Origin: an uncultured Rhodospirillales bacterium
GTDB taxonomy: Bacteria > Pseudomonadota > Alphaproteobacteria > ATCC43930 > CGMCC-115725
Direction: 5' to 3'
DNA: 64,000 bases
NCBI GenBank assembly: GCA_903822185.1
Contig: CAIJOA010000032.1
Span: 1 to 64,000, forward strand
Part shown: in pieces, positions 32,376 to 43,406 of the stretch
Layout: every line of letters starts with the position of its first letter
Position numbering within the stretch: the first letter of the stretch is position 1
Made by a program: the position numbers and the translations under genes
Notes under the pieces: model-generated
What the model was told of the DNA's origin: nothing
What the model saw: only the letters and a program-made list of their open reading frames with translations
Database searches by the model: none

Positions 32376-33883
32376 TGCCCGTCCCCCTCGAAGGTGCCCA
32401 TGGTTGGAAGCCTATCGCCGACATAGGTCGGCGTGCCGCGTAATACCCCTTGGAACTCGGTCAAGGGCTTACCGACGGTAATCCCGTGCTGATCGATATG
32501 GTACTCGCGAATCGTATCCTCATGCGGACCGGTGCGCTTTTTGAGTACCGACATCGCCCGCCGCACGCGGCCGTGCGCCTCGAAATAGCGCAGCAGCACA
32601 ACCGTATCCGCCAGATAGGTCACATCGAAGGTCTGTCGCATCTCGCCGACCATTCCATGCTGCGCCACGGTCAGGAAAGTCGCCGCGCCTCGGCGATTGA
32701 GATATTGCAGCAGTTCGTGCAGATGCAGGACGATGAATTGCTCTTCCGGCATCGAGGCCTCGTAGCCATTGAGGCTATCGATGACGACCATCTTAATGTT
32801 TTTACTATCGACGCAAGTCCGCACGCGATGCGAAAATTCGCCGGGCGACAGCTCGGCCGCGTCCATCTGTTCGATAAAGATCGAACCGCCGTCGCGCATT
32901 TTTTCCAGATCGATGCCGAACTGCTTCGCGCGCGAAAACAGCAGTCCCAGTTCTTCGTCGAAAATAAACAGGGCCGCGCGCTCGCCCCGTTTTACCGCGG
33001 CGACGACGTGCAACAGCACGAGCAGGGATTTACCCGTGCCAGCCGGCCCGATGACGAGCGTGCTCGATCCCGACGTGACACCGCCGCCCAGCAGTTGATC
33101 CAGTTCGGTGATTCCGGTCTTCGACACCGTACTCTGGTGCCGGCTGCGATAATCCGCCGCTACGAGACGCGGAAAGACCTGAACGCCGCCTTCGGCAATG
33201 AGAAAATCGTGATAACCGTTACGGAAAGCTTGGCCGCGACATTTCGCAACGCGAAGGCGCCGCCGTTCGCCGCCATAGATCGGCGCGAGTTGATCGAGAT
33301 GGATGACGGAATGGGCGATCGAATGTACCGCACGATCGGTCGTATCGGTCGTCATGTCATCGAGCATGACGACGGTCGTGTTGTTTTTCGCGAAATAATG
33401 TTTGAGCGCCAGAACCTGCCGGCGATAGCGCAGCGAATTCTGCGCGAGCAGGCGAATTTCTGAAAGACTGTCGATGAGGACCCGCTGGGGCTTCAGCCGC
33501 TCGATCGCCGAGAAGATACGCTGCGTCGTTTCGCCCAATTCAAGATCGGACGAATACAGGAGGCTTTGCTGCTGATCGGGATCGAGCACGCTCTCAGGCG
33601 GTACCAATTCGTAGATCTCGATCTTATCGCTTATCGTCCAACCGTGAGAGCGCGCACCATCGCGCAGTTCCTCCTCGGTTTCGGCAAGGCTGATATAAAG
33701 GCACTGCTCGCCCAGCGCCGCGCCTGCCATCAAGAATTGAAAAGCGATCGTGGTCTTGCCCGCGCCTGGATTGCCTTCGATGAGATGAAGCCGGTTTCGA
33801 GCCAACCCGCCGCCGAGGATGTAGTCGAGACCGAGGGTCCCTGTTGCTGCCTTCGGCAAAAGTTCGGATTTAATGTCCATCAC
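32372..33883 (-). CDS. KaiC-like double-domain ATPase
   Basis: 503 residues with two RecA/KaiC domains. Domain I has the P-loop EGNPGAGKTTIAFQFLMAG (about residues 37-45) and the catalytic-acid segment YISLAETEEELRDGA. Domain II has GPAGTGKSLLVLLHV (about 278-286), LFIFDEELGLLFSRAKQF, and the Walker B strand VVIDSLNGYEASM. KaiC-family ATPases outside cyanobacteria act in signal transduction, often with histidine kinases, without KaiA or KaiB. Here the downstream hybrid kinase overlaps it by four bases. No kaiB is seen in the window. It could start at 33883 or 33880. Confidence 0.9.
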   Translation of the reverse strand: MMDIKSELLPKAATGTLGLDYILGGGLARNRLHLIEGNPGAGKTTIAFQFLMAGAALGEQCLYISLAETEEELRDGARSHGWTISDKIEIYELVPPESVLDPDQQQSLLYSSDLELGETTQRIFSAIERLKPQRVLIDSLSEIRLLAQNSLRYRRQVLALKHYFAKNNTTVVMLDDMTTDTTDRAVHSIAHSVIHLDQLAPIYGGERRRLRVAKCRGQAFRNGYHDFLIAEGGVQVFPRLVAADYRSRHQSTVSKTGITELDQLLGGGVTSGSSTLVIGPAGTGKSLLVLLHVVAAVKRGERAALFIFDEELGLLFSRAKQFGIDLEKMRDGGSIFIEQMDAAELSPGEFSHRVRTCVDSKNIKMVVIDSLNGYEASMPEEQFIVLHLHELLQYLNRRGAATFLTVAQHGMVGEMRQTFDVTYLADTVVLLRYFEAHGRVRRAMSVLKKRTGPHEDTIREYHIDQHGITVGKPLTEFQGVLRGTPTYVGDRLPTMGTFEGDGH

Positions 33884-33999
33884 GAAACCACACGATTAAA
33901 AAATACTGTCTCTGTTTTGATAAACATGATGGCGAAAATATGGCCCGATCTTGGACGCATAATGGAAAGCGTAGAGACTAAGATTTTTGGCCATTAAAT

Positions 34000-34257
34000 T
34001 CACCGATTTCGGGTATTTTTCGGTGCAGGGTGTGCATAACCCAACTGCTTGGCGAGACTGGTTACGGCAGGGCTTCGCAGCAGGGTCAGGCTTCGTTTAA
34101 GCGCCAGTCCGGCGAGCCATTGATAACGCCGGCGATAGAGGACGACGGCCAGCAGACCGAGACCGAGCGCCCAACGCATATTGCCCGAACGCGGCGAAGG
34201 AAGGCGCTTTGCGCGCCCTCCCCGCCGAGCTTGGCCCTGCCGAGCCTGTACCGCCAT
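34000..34257 (-). CDS. Small basic membrane-associated protein
   Basis: 85 residues with an Arg/Gln-rich N-terminus, one hydrophobic stretch (MRWALGLGLLAVVLYRRR, about residues 28-45), and a basic C-terminus. The ATG directly follows the stop codon of the small frame at 34258-34395 (TAAATG), so the two were probably one transcript. No family recognised. The broken genes on its upstream side suggest the locus has been rearranged. Confidence 0.5.
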   Translation of the reverse strand: MAVQARQGQARRGGRAKRLPSPRSGNMRWALGLGLLAVVLYRRRYQWLAGLALKRSLTLLRSPAVTSLAKQLGYAHPAPKNTRNR

Positions 34258-34395
34258 TTATTCGGCGGCCTTTGCATCACCTTCGATATCACCCATCAGG
34301 AAGCGCTTGCGATGGGCGAGCTGCTTGCCGATCGCTTCCATGTCCATGTCTGATTTCTGGGCTTCGGCGAACAGCCCGGACGCGGCAACGGCCAT
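34258..34395 (-). CDS. Short open frame, probably the 3' end of a truncated gene
   Basis: 45 residues from the only ATG at 34395. The part GLFAEAQKSDMDMEAIGKQL and on to GDIEGDAKAAE has the composition of a normal soluble protein end. Its stop codon abuts the ATG of the gene at 34257. Upstream of about 34395 the minus-strand frame is the reverse of a SnoaL-like gene fragment, so the original 5' part is gone, or this is a very small complete gene. The choice is not settled. Confidence 0.4.
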   Translation of the reverse strand: MAVAASGLFAEAQKSDMDMEAIGKQLAHRKRFLMGDIEGDAKAAE

Positions 34396-34731
34396 GACCT
34401 GCAAGCCCCCGGCTTCACCGAAGCGGTCCGCCAAGGCATCAGCCATTTCACCGGCGTGCCCTATATCGAGATCAACGGCGACACCGCGATAGCCACCGTC
34501 TATCTGCAAATCCTCGCGCCCAACCCCTTCGGCGAAGAATTCACCCTGTCGTCGCACGGCACCACCAAAGGCTATCGCGTCCATCGCCTGACAGCGAGCC
34601 GATGGGATTTCGTGCGGACGGCGGAGGGGTGGAAAGTGAAGCGGCGCGCGTTGCGGCCGATGGATACGCCCGAAGCGCGGGTGTTGCTGCGCGGGGTGGC
34701 GGAGCGGAAAGCAAAAGATAAAACAAAGTAA
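34354..34731 (+). pseudogene. SnoaL/NTF2-like protein, 5'-truncated remnant
   Basis: The frame is open from 34354 (just after a TGA) and encodes about 125 residues; the first ATG is at 34456. It contains GVPYIEINGDTAIATVYLQI, GYRVHRLTASRWDFVRT and GWKVKRRALRPMDTPEARVL, which match the C-terminal part of SnoaL_4/nuclear transport factor 2-type proteins. The first ~60 residues of the fold are missing and are replaced by the end of a minus-strand frame. So this is a remnant from a deletion or recombination event. Confidence 0.65.
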
Positions 34732-34757
34732 CAGAGCCAATCAAAAGCGAGGTAGCA

Positions 34758-36164
34758 ATGGGCAAGAAAATTGCGATTGTGATTACAGTTTCTGAATACG
34801 ACAAACTCTCTGCATTACCAGGGTGTCGCAATGATGGAGTGGCAATGCAAAGGTTGCTTGAAGCAACCGGGGAATATGACGCAGTCTATAAAAATGAGAC
34901 GTTCGGGTCGGGAGACATCAAAGATTTATTGCGTGGTATCCATACCGCAAATGCAAACTCTAACATCGACGAAATATTTTTTTACTTTTCCGGACACGGT
35001 ACAGTTTTAGATGCCGATTTTTTCTACTGCGCCAAGGACTTTGATGAAAATTCGCCGTCATCGACTGGCGTGCAGAACGGAGAGATAGACACAATATTTA
35101 GGGATCTGGCGCCGAAGACCTTCGTAAAGGTAATTGATGCGTGTCACTCTGGCTTTAAATTAATTAAAGAAGGAATCTCTCTCGAGAAAGCACTGCAGCA
35201 AAAAACTGAGTTCTCGGATTACATTTGTTTTTGCTCATCCATGGAAGATCAATCCTCCTTCGCCTCATCAGAAATTAGCTTCTTCACCAAAGAGTTTATA
35301 ATAGGCGCAACGAAGACAAAGACCGAAAAAGTCCTTTATATAGACCTCCAAAATTATCTAATTGACGCGTTTCGAAATGACCCCAAACAACATCCTTATT
35401 TCATAACCCAATGGAGTGGAACACAGGTTTTTTGCGACCAAGCAAATCTCGTATCGGGAATAGACAAAACAATCTTTGAAGAGATACAGCAAAAAGTCCG
35501 CCTCCCCACCCCTGCCAAATCATCAATGGCAATTCTCGATGCAGTCCAAGCTCGCGAAGGCATTTTCGTGACGCTAGATGAAGCCAAAGACAGCGCCGAA
35601 AAATTCTCGCTTCAAATAGAAACAATAAGATTGAACGAAGAGCTTTCGATGCTTTACGAGTTTTCCGTCAAGAGAGAAGAACCCTACAAAGAAGTTCCTC
35701 GCATGGGCGAGCTTGCTCGGCTGCTAGCGGGACAACAAGTAAGCAACTTGATGGTCGAGATTAAATACATTCAAGTTGAAGATGAAGACATATACCCACC
35801 TTTGAATCCATTTTTGGGAAAACAAAAACGTTATCGTTCGGAAGCATCGAGTATCACACCCAAAGCCGAAATTTCACTCCCATGGTTTAATTTGGAAGCC
35901 ATACCAAAATACAGATCAATTCCCGTAGTAGGTATGGCTATCGTCCTCATTCCTAGCAGGACGCGTTGTCGTATCTTTTCGTCAATCGTCGAGTACAGAC
36001 GCGCATCATGGGATAATTTTGCACCTCGGCAAAATTCAGTAAAATGGGAGGGTAGCGATTACGCTTGGAAAGAGCTTGGTGAATTACCGCAATTAAATTT
36101 TCTCAGTCGAAAATTTGAGGATGCGGTCACTTCCGCAGCCCGTTCAGCCATCGCAAAAGAATAG
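34758..36164 (+). CDS. Stand-alone caspase-like protease (peptidase C14 family)
   Basis: 468 residues. The N-terminal ~210 residues are a caspase/metacaspase p20-like domain: IAIVITVSEYDKLSALPGCR opens it, His80 is in FYFSGHGTVLDADFFYC, and Cys129 in VKVIDACHSGFKL. The C-terminal ~250 residues match no domain I recognise; they are charged and helical, then hold several beta-like segments (YRSIPVVGMAIVLIPSRTR). No signal peptide. The DNA is AT-rich against its neighbours: for example 35341-35400 has 22 G/C of 60, against 35 of 60 at 36301-36360. That suggests acquisition by transfer. The ATG follows GAGGTAGCA. Bacterial caspases of this kind cleave after basic residues and can take part in cell-death defence; no partner gene is seen here. 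Confidence 0.85.
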   Translation: MGKKIAIVITVSEYDKLSALPGCRNDGVAMQRLLEATGEYDAVYKNETFGSGDIKDLLRGIHTANANSNIDEIFFYFSGHGTVLDADFFYCAKDFDENSPSSTGVQNGEIDTIFRDLAPKTFVKVIDACHSGFKLIKEGISLEKALQQKTEFSDYICFCSSMEDQSSFASSEISFFTKEFIIGATKTKTEKVLYIDLQNYLIDAFRNDPKQHPYFITQWSGTQVFCDQANLVSGIDKTIFEEIQQKVRLPTPAKSSMAILDAVQAREGIFVTLDEAKDSAEKFSLQIETIRLNEELSMLYEFSVKREEPYKEVPRMGELARLLAGQQVSNLMVEIKYIQVEDEDIYPPLNPFLGKQKRYRSEASSITPKAEISLPWFNLEAIPKYRSIPVVGMAIVLIPSRTRCRIFSSIVEYRRASWDNFAPRQNSVKWEGSDYAWKELGELPQLNFLSRKFEDAVTSAARSAIAKE

Positions 36165-36245
36165 CCATCATCTGCTCCGAAATCAGCTCTTACGGCGCTT
36201 AAATGAGTCCCCGCCGCTCCAAATTCCATTGAACAGCTAAAATTC

Positions 36246-38359
<2,114 letters not shown>

Positions 38360-38431
38360 GGGGCTATTTTAGCGGTTTTAGCGGGTCAAAAACAGGGTGG
38401 GATTCACCACGAAGGCACCCTGCCCTTCAAT

Positions 38432-38509
38432 CGTCACCCCCGCGAAAGTGGGGGTCCATGCCAAAACGAGTTCGGTGCCAAATGGATTCCCGCTTTCGCG
38501 GGAATGACG
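38432..38509. repeat. Family D inverted repeat, copy 1
   Basis: CGTCACCCCCGCGAAAGTGG and TTCCCGCTTTCGCGGGAATG arms face each other; a partial duplication (GGGATGACGAATAGAAAG) follows to about 38540. A second copy is at 52811-52889. Confidence 0.85.
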
Positions 38510-38558
38510 AATAGAAAGCGGGATGACGAATAGAAAGAAAGTATGCGGCTTTAAGAGA

Positions 38559-40184
38559 TCAAACCAAGCGGCTCTGCGCGACGGCCGCTTTGATGAAGCT
38601 GGCGAAGAGCGGATGCGGATCGAAGGGCTTCGATTTGAGCTCGGGGTGATATTGCACGCCGATGAACCAGGGATGATTGGGGATCTCGACGATCTCGGGC
38701 AGCAGGCCATCCGGCGACGTGCCGGAGAAACGCAGCCCCGCCGCTTCGAGACGTTCGCGATAATGGAAATTCACTTCATAGCGGTGGCGATGGCGTTCGC
38801 TGATCTCGTGCGCGCCGTAGATTTCCGCGACGCGGCTGCCGTCGGCCAAGACCGCCGGATAGGCGCCGAGCCGCATCGTGCCGCCCAGATCGCCCGCTTC
38901 GTTACGACGCTCGACATCGTTGCCCCGGGTCCATTCGGTCATCAGGCCGACAACCGGATCGGCGCAGGGTCCGAACTCGGTCGAGCCCGCCCCGCTCAGA
39001 TCGGCGAGGTGACGCGCCGCCTCGATCACCGCCATCTGCATGCCGAAGCAGATGCCGAAATAGGGGACGTTGCGTTCGCGCGCGAAACGGGCCGCCGCGA
39101 TCTTGCCTTCGGAACCGCGCTCACCGAAGCCGCCGGGAACGAGGATGCCGTGCACGCCTTCAAGCTGCTGTACCGCATCGTCTTGCTCGAAGATTTCGGA
39201 ATCGAACCAGTCGAGCTTCACCTTCACCTTGTTGGCGATGCCACCATGCGTCAGCGCTTCGGCCAGTGACTTATAAGCGTCGAGCAGATGAGTGTATTTG
39301 CCAACGACGGCGATATGCACCTCGCCTTCCGGGCGACGGATGACGCCGGTGATGTCGTCCCACCGCTTCAGTTGCGGCGGCGACGCGTTGAGGCCGAAAT
39401 GCTCGCATACCTGCTTGTCGAAACCTTCGGCGTGATAGGCCTGCGGCACCTCGTAGATCGTCTTCACGTCCTGCGCGAGGATCACACGCTCTTCGCGCAG
39501 ATTGCAGAACAGGGCGATCTTCTTGCGCGCGCCGATGGGAATTTCGCGGTCGCAACGGCACAACAGAATATCGGGCTGAATGCCGAGGCCCAGCAGTTCC
39601 TTGACCGAATGCTGCGTCGGCTTGGTCTTCAATTCGCCGGCCGAGGGGATATAGGGCACCAGCGTCAGATGCACATACATCGCGCGATTGCGCCCGACCT
39701 CGTTGCCGAGTTGGCGGATTGCTTCGAGGAACGGCAGGCTTTCGATATCGCCGACCGTGCCGCCGATTTCGACTAACACGAAATCCTCGTCACCGAGATC
39801 GGCCTGAATGAATTCCTTGATCATGTCGGTGACGTGCGGAATGACCTGCACCGTGCCGCCGAGATATTCTCCGCGCCGTTCGCGCTGAATGACCATCGAA
39901 TAAACGCGACCGGTCGATACGCTGTCGGACTTGCGCGCGACAACGCCGGTGTAGCGTTCGTAATGGCCGAGATCGAGATCGGTCTCGGCGCCGTCGTCGG
40001 TGACATAGACCTCGCCATGTTGATAGGGACTCATCGTCCCTGGATCGACATTGAGATACGGGTCGAACTTGCGCAGGCGGACTTTGAATCCGCGCGCCTG
40101 CAGCAACGCGCCGAGCGCCGCTGCGGAGAGACCCTTACCGAGAGAGGAAACCACGCCGCCGGTGATGAAAATGAACCGCGTCAT
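38559..40184 (-). CDS. pyrG: CTP synthase
   Basis: 541 residues. It aminates UTP to CTP using glutamine or ammonia. The synthetase domain opens [20 protein letters not shown], with [20 protein letters not shown] and the [18 protein letters not shown] segment. The C-terminal class I glutamine amidotransferase domain has [17 protein letters not shown] with the catalytic Cys near residue 380 and [18 protein letters not shown] with the His-Glu pair. It is downstream of secG. Confidence 0.98.
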   Translation of the reverse strand: MTRFIFITGGVVSSLGKGLSAAALGALLQARGFKVRLRKFDPYLNVDPGTMSPYQHGEVYVTDDGAETDLDLGHYERYTGVVARKSDSVSTGRVYSMVIQRERRGEYLGGTVQVIPHVTDMIKEFIQADLGDEDFVLVEIGGTVGDIESLPFLEAIRQLGNEVGRNRAMYVHLTLVPYIPSAGELKTKPTQHSVKELLGLGIQPDILLCRCDREIPIGARKKIALFCNLREERVILAQDVKTIYEVPQAYHAEGFDKQVCEHFGLNASPPQLKRWDDITGVIRRPEGEVHIAVVGKYTHLLDAYKSLAEALTHGGIANKVKVKLDWFDSEIFEQDDAVQQLEGVHGILVPGGFGERGSEGKIAAARFARERNVPYFGICFGMQMAVIEAARHLADLSGAGSTEFGPCADPVVGLMTEWTRGNDVERRNEAGDLGGTMRLGAYPAVLADGSRVAEIYGAHEISERHRHRYEVNFHYRERLEAAGLRFSGTSPDGLLPEIVEIPNHPWFIGVQYHPELKSKPFDPHPLFASFIKAAVAQSRLV

Positions 40185-40264
40185 GGACTTAAAATGTAGG
40201 GACGATTCGGCAACCGCACAATGGAAAGCGAACGCAGTTCCGATTTTTTATTTTCGCGATGCGA

Positions 40265-40585
40265 CTATTTTGCCAGCGGTGCGCTGGGTTCAGCCGGTGC
40301 TTGCGGTGCGGCCGGAGTCGAGCTGATCGGCGCTTGGTCGATCAGCGAATGCGGCGCACGTTGCGCGCCCGCCATCAAGGCGAGTCCAATGCTCGTCGCG
40401 AAGAAACAAGCGGCGAGAATCGCCGTCGTGCGCGTCAACAGATTGGCGGTCGAACGGCCGGACATGAAACCGGACATGCCGCCACCGCCCATGCCCAGGG
40501 CGCCACCCTCGCTTTTCTGCACGAGGATCACGCCGATGAGCGCTAAGGCGATCATGAGATGGATGACAATGACGACCGTAATCAT
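40265..40585 (-). CDS. secG: Preprotein translocase subunit SecG
   Basis: 106 residues, an accessory subunit of SecYEG. Two membrane helices are visible at about residues 3-20 (VVIVIHLMIALALIGVILV) and 52-70. The signature VLVQKSEGGALGMGGGG and GRSTANLLTRTTAILA lie between and around them. A Pro/Ala-rich tail of about 30 residues extends it, as is common in alphaproteobacteria. It sits between tpiA and pyrG on the minus strand. Confidence 0.95.
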   Translation of the reverse strand: MITVVIVIHLMIALALIGVILVQKSEGGALGMGGGGMSGFMSGRSTANLLTRTTAILAACFFATSIGLALMAGAQRAPHSLIDQAPISSTPAAPQAPAEPSAPLAK

Positions 40586-40643
40586 GACGATGTTTTAGCG
40601 CGCCAGGACGAATCGCGCCAGTGTCACTTAAGCGCAGGGTCTT

Positions 40644-41387
40644 TTAGGAACAGGCCTGGGCTATGGCCCAGAAATCCGCCGCGACCAGGCTGGCCCCGCC
40701 GACCAGGGCGCCATCGACGTTGGGCACGTTCATCAATTCCTGGGCGTTCGACGGTTTGACCGAGCCACCGTAGAGAATCCGCACCGCATCCGAGTCGGCG
40801 ACTCGACCTTTAAGCGTTTGTCGGATGTGGGCATGGACCTCGGCCACCTGCACGATGGTCGGGGTCCGGCCGGTACCGATGGCCCAGACCGGCTCGTAGG
40901 CGATCACCAGACCTTTGGCGTCGAGCCCGTCGGGCAACGAGCCCGCCAATTGCCGGGACACAACGGCCAGCGTCTCGCCGGCGTCCCGCTCCTGCAGCGT
41001 CTCGCCGATACAGACGATGGCGATCAGACCGGCCTTATGCGCGGCGACGGTCTTGGCGCGAACCACGGCATCGCTTTCGCCGTTATCGGCGCGGCGTTCG
41101 GAATGGCCGAGAATCACATAACTACATCCGGCGTCGGTCAGCATCGGCGCGGCGACTTCGCCGGTATGGGCGCCTTTCTCGTTGGCGTGGCAATTCTGCG
41201 CGCCGAGGGCCACAGGGCTGCCCGCGAGAACCGCACCGACCGGAAACAGCAGTGGCGCCGGCGGGCAGATCAGGATATCGCAGCCGAGCTTTTCCGCCTT
41301 TGCGCGTTGGGCGATCTCGCCGGCAAGGGCCACGCCATCGGCCTTAAGGCCATTCATTTTCCAGTTACCGGCGGCGAGCTTGCGCAT
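40644..41387 (-). CDS. tpiA: Triosephosphate isomerase
   Basis: 247 residues. It interconverts dihydroxyacetone phosphate and glyceraldehyde-3-phosphate. Catalytic residues can be seen: Lys in [11 protein letters not shown], His in [14 protein letters not shown], and Glu in [16 protein letters not shown], with the phosphate-binding [10 protein letters not shown] near the end. It leads the minus-strand tpiA-secG series and is divergent from ppiD; both promoters must lie in 41388-41523. Confidence 0.98.
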   Translation of the reverse strand: MRKLAAGNWKMNGLKADGVALAGEIAQRAKAEKLGCDILICPPAPLLFPVGAVLAGSPVALGAQNCHANEKGAHTGEVAAPMLTDAGCSYVILGHSERRADNGESDAVVRAKTVAAHKAGLIAIVCIGETLQERDAGETLAVVSRQLAGSLPDGLDAKGLVIAYEPVWAIGTGRTPTIVQVAEVHAHIRQTLKGRVADSDAVRILYGGSVKPSNAQELMNVPNVDGALVGGASLVAADFWAIAQACS

Positions 41388-41523
41388 GATGTCCTGCGGC
41401 TAAATACGGTTGCGGCGTCTCTACCACATTGCCGCCCCACTCGGTAGGCCGGCCTTGCGGGATATAAAGTGCGCCTCTATCATCCCGCCCGCCCGAAAAC
41501 GCCGCATAACCTAAAGATTTCAT

Positions 41524-43398
41524 ATGCTTCAAGTCATCCGCTCCAAAGCCAACAACATTGTCGTCAAAGCCCTATTCGGGCTTCTGGCCGCGACCTTCGC
41601 GCTGTGGGGCATCGGCGACATCTTCCGTAACTGGGGCACCGATACGGCGATCGCGCGGGTCGGCTCGAAGGAAGTCAGCAGCGATCAGCTCAATCTCGAG
41701 ATTCGCAACCAGCTCAATCAGCTGCGCAGCGTCCTTGGCCAGAGCATCGACATGGATCAGGCCAAGCAGTTCGGCCTCGTCAATTCCTCGCTGCAGCGGA
41801 TCGTCGGCGGCTATCTGATCGACCTCGAAACCGACCGGCTGGGCCTCGTCGTCGGCGACGAAGCCGTCCGCCAAGCCATCATCTCGAACCCGAATTTCGC
41901 CGGCCCAAGCGGCGCTTTCGACCGCACGCGCTACACCCAACTCCTCGCCGCCAATCAGCTGAACGAAGCGCAATATGAAGCGTCGATGCGTCAGGATCTC
42001 GTTCGCACGCAACTGACCACCGCCGTCGTCGATGGCATGACCGCACCGGGCCCGCTGGTCGATACGATGTATCGCTCGCGCGCCGAACGCCGCAGCGCCG
42101 ATATCGTGACCCTGACCCCCGCCGCCGTGCCCGCCCCGCCAGCGCCGACCGAAGACCAGCTCAAGGCCTTCTATGACGGGCATAAAGAGATGTTCCTGAC
42201 CCAGGAGCAGCGCGGCTTCAGCATCGCCCTCCTCAAGCTCGACGACGTCGCTTCGACGATCAAGGTGCCCGACGACAAGTTGAAGGCCGAATACGACAAG
42301 CGCCCCGATGAGTTCCAGGGCACCGAAGAACGCAACCTGCAACAGATGTTGCTGCCCGACGAAGCCAAGGCGAAAGCCGCCAAGGCGCAGCTCGATGCCG
42401 GCAAGGACTTCGCCGCCGTCGCTAAATCGGATGCGGGTTCCGACGCCGCCTCGACCGATCTCGGCTGGGTCAAGAAGAGCGATCTGCCGGATCAACTCGC
42501 CTCGGTCGCATTCGGCCTCGCCAAGGGCAAGGCCAGCGATCCGGTTCAGACCAGCTTCGGCTGGCACATCCTGCGCGTCACCGACATCAAACCCGGCCAG
42601 ACCAAAAGCTTTGAGTCGGTCAAAGACCAGTTGAGCCGCGAAGTCTCGCGCGACCAGGCCGGCGACCAGATCGCCAAGACCGCGAACGATATCGACGACG
42701 CCCTCGCCGGCGGCAATTCGTTCGACACGGTCGTTCAAAAATTCGGTCTGAAAACGCAGAAGATCGCCGCCATCAACGCGCAAGGGCAAACCCCCGACGG
42801 CAAGCCCGCCGATCTGCCGCAACCGGCCGATGTCGTGCTGCGCGCCGCGTTCGGCAACAACAACGGCGAAACCAGCCCGCTGTCGGAACTCGGCGATGAC
42901 GGTTACTTCATTGTGCATGTCGATAAGGTCGATGCTGCCGTGGTGAAGCCGCTCGCCGATGCGCATGCCCAGGCCGTGACGCTGTGGCAAGCCGATCAAA
43001 AGAAAGACGCCCTCAACAAGTTGGCGGATTCGATGATCCAGCAGGTTAAGGACGGCAAAAGCTTCAAGGACGTCGCCGCTGCGCGCAAGCTGACGATCAG
43101 CACGACGCCCGCTCTCGAACGCTTGGGCAGCGATCCGACCGTGCCGCCGGCCCTCGTTGCGGCACTGTTCAACGCCAAGCAAGGCGGCGCGGTCAGCGCC
43201 GCATCGGGCGAGAATGTCGTCGTCGGTCAGGTGAAGACGATCGAAGCCGCCGACCCGGCCAAAGACGCCGACAACGTCAAGCAGTTCGCCGACGAACTGA
43301 GCAATCAGTTGAAGACGGATATGATGGGCGCGTTCGATCAATCGCTGCGCGGCCATTTCCCGGTCGAGATCAACCAGTCGAATCTCGACCATCTCTGA
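41524..43398 (+). CDS. ppiD: SurA/PpiD-type periplasmic peptidylprolyl isomerase
   Basis: 624 residues. A short cytoplasmic N-terminus and one membrane helix (about residues 14-33, VKALFGLLAATFALWGIGD) anchor it in the inner membrane. A SurA-like N-terminal helical domain follows, with the DIFRNWGTDTAIARVGSKE region typical of PpiD. A parvulin rotamase domain lies at about residues 270-370 (TEERNLQQMLLPDEAKAKA, STDLGWVKKSDLPDQL, QTSFGWHILRV). It helps fold newly exported outer-membrane proteins. The stop is eight bases before trpE, so the two are probably cotranscribed. Confidence 0.92.
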   Translation: MLQVIRSKANNIVVKALFGLLAATFALWGIGDIFRNWGTDTAIARVGSKEVSSDQLNLEIRNQLNQLRSVLGQSIDMDQAKQFGLVNSSLQRIVGGYLIDLETDRLGLVVGDEAVRQAIISNPNFAGPSGAFDRTRYTQLLAANQLNEAQYEASMRQDLVRTQLTTAVVDGMTAPGPLVDTMYRSRAERRSADIVTLTPAAVPAPPAPTEDQLKAFYDGHKEMFLTQEQRGFSIALLKLDDVASTIKVPDDKLKAEYDKRPDEFQGTEERNLQQMLLPDEAKAKAAKAQLDAGKDFAAVAKSDAGSDAASTDLGWVKKSDLPDQLASVAFGLAKGKASDPVQTSFGWHILRVTDIKPGQTKSFESVKDQLSREVSRDQAGDQIAKTANDIDDALAGGNSFDTVVQKFGLKTQKIAAINAQGQTPDGKPADLPQPADVVLRAAFGNNNGETSPLSELGDDGYFIVHVDKVDAAVVKPLADAHAQAVTLWQADQKKDALNKLADSMIQQVKDGKSFKDVAAARKLTISTTPALERLGSDPTVPPALVAALFNAKQGGAVSAASGENVVVGQVKTIEAADPAKDADNVKQFADELSNQLKTDMMGAFDQSLRGHFPVEINQSNLDHL

Positions 43399-43406
43399 TC
43401 GCACCC

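Noticed and set aside
41572-43404. A 610-codon minus-strand frame across ppiD
   Set aside because: Shadow of GC-rich codon use; the plus-strand frame is a clear SurA/PpiD protein.
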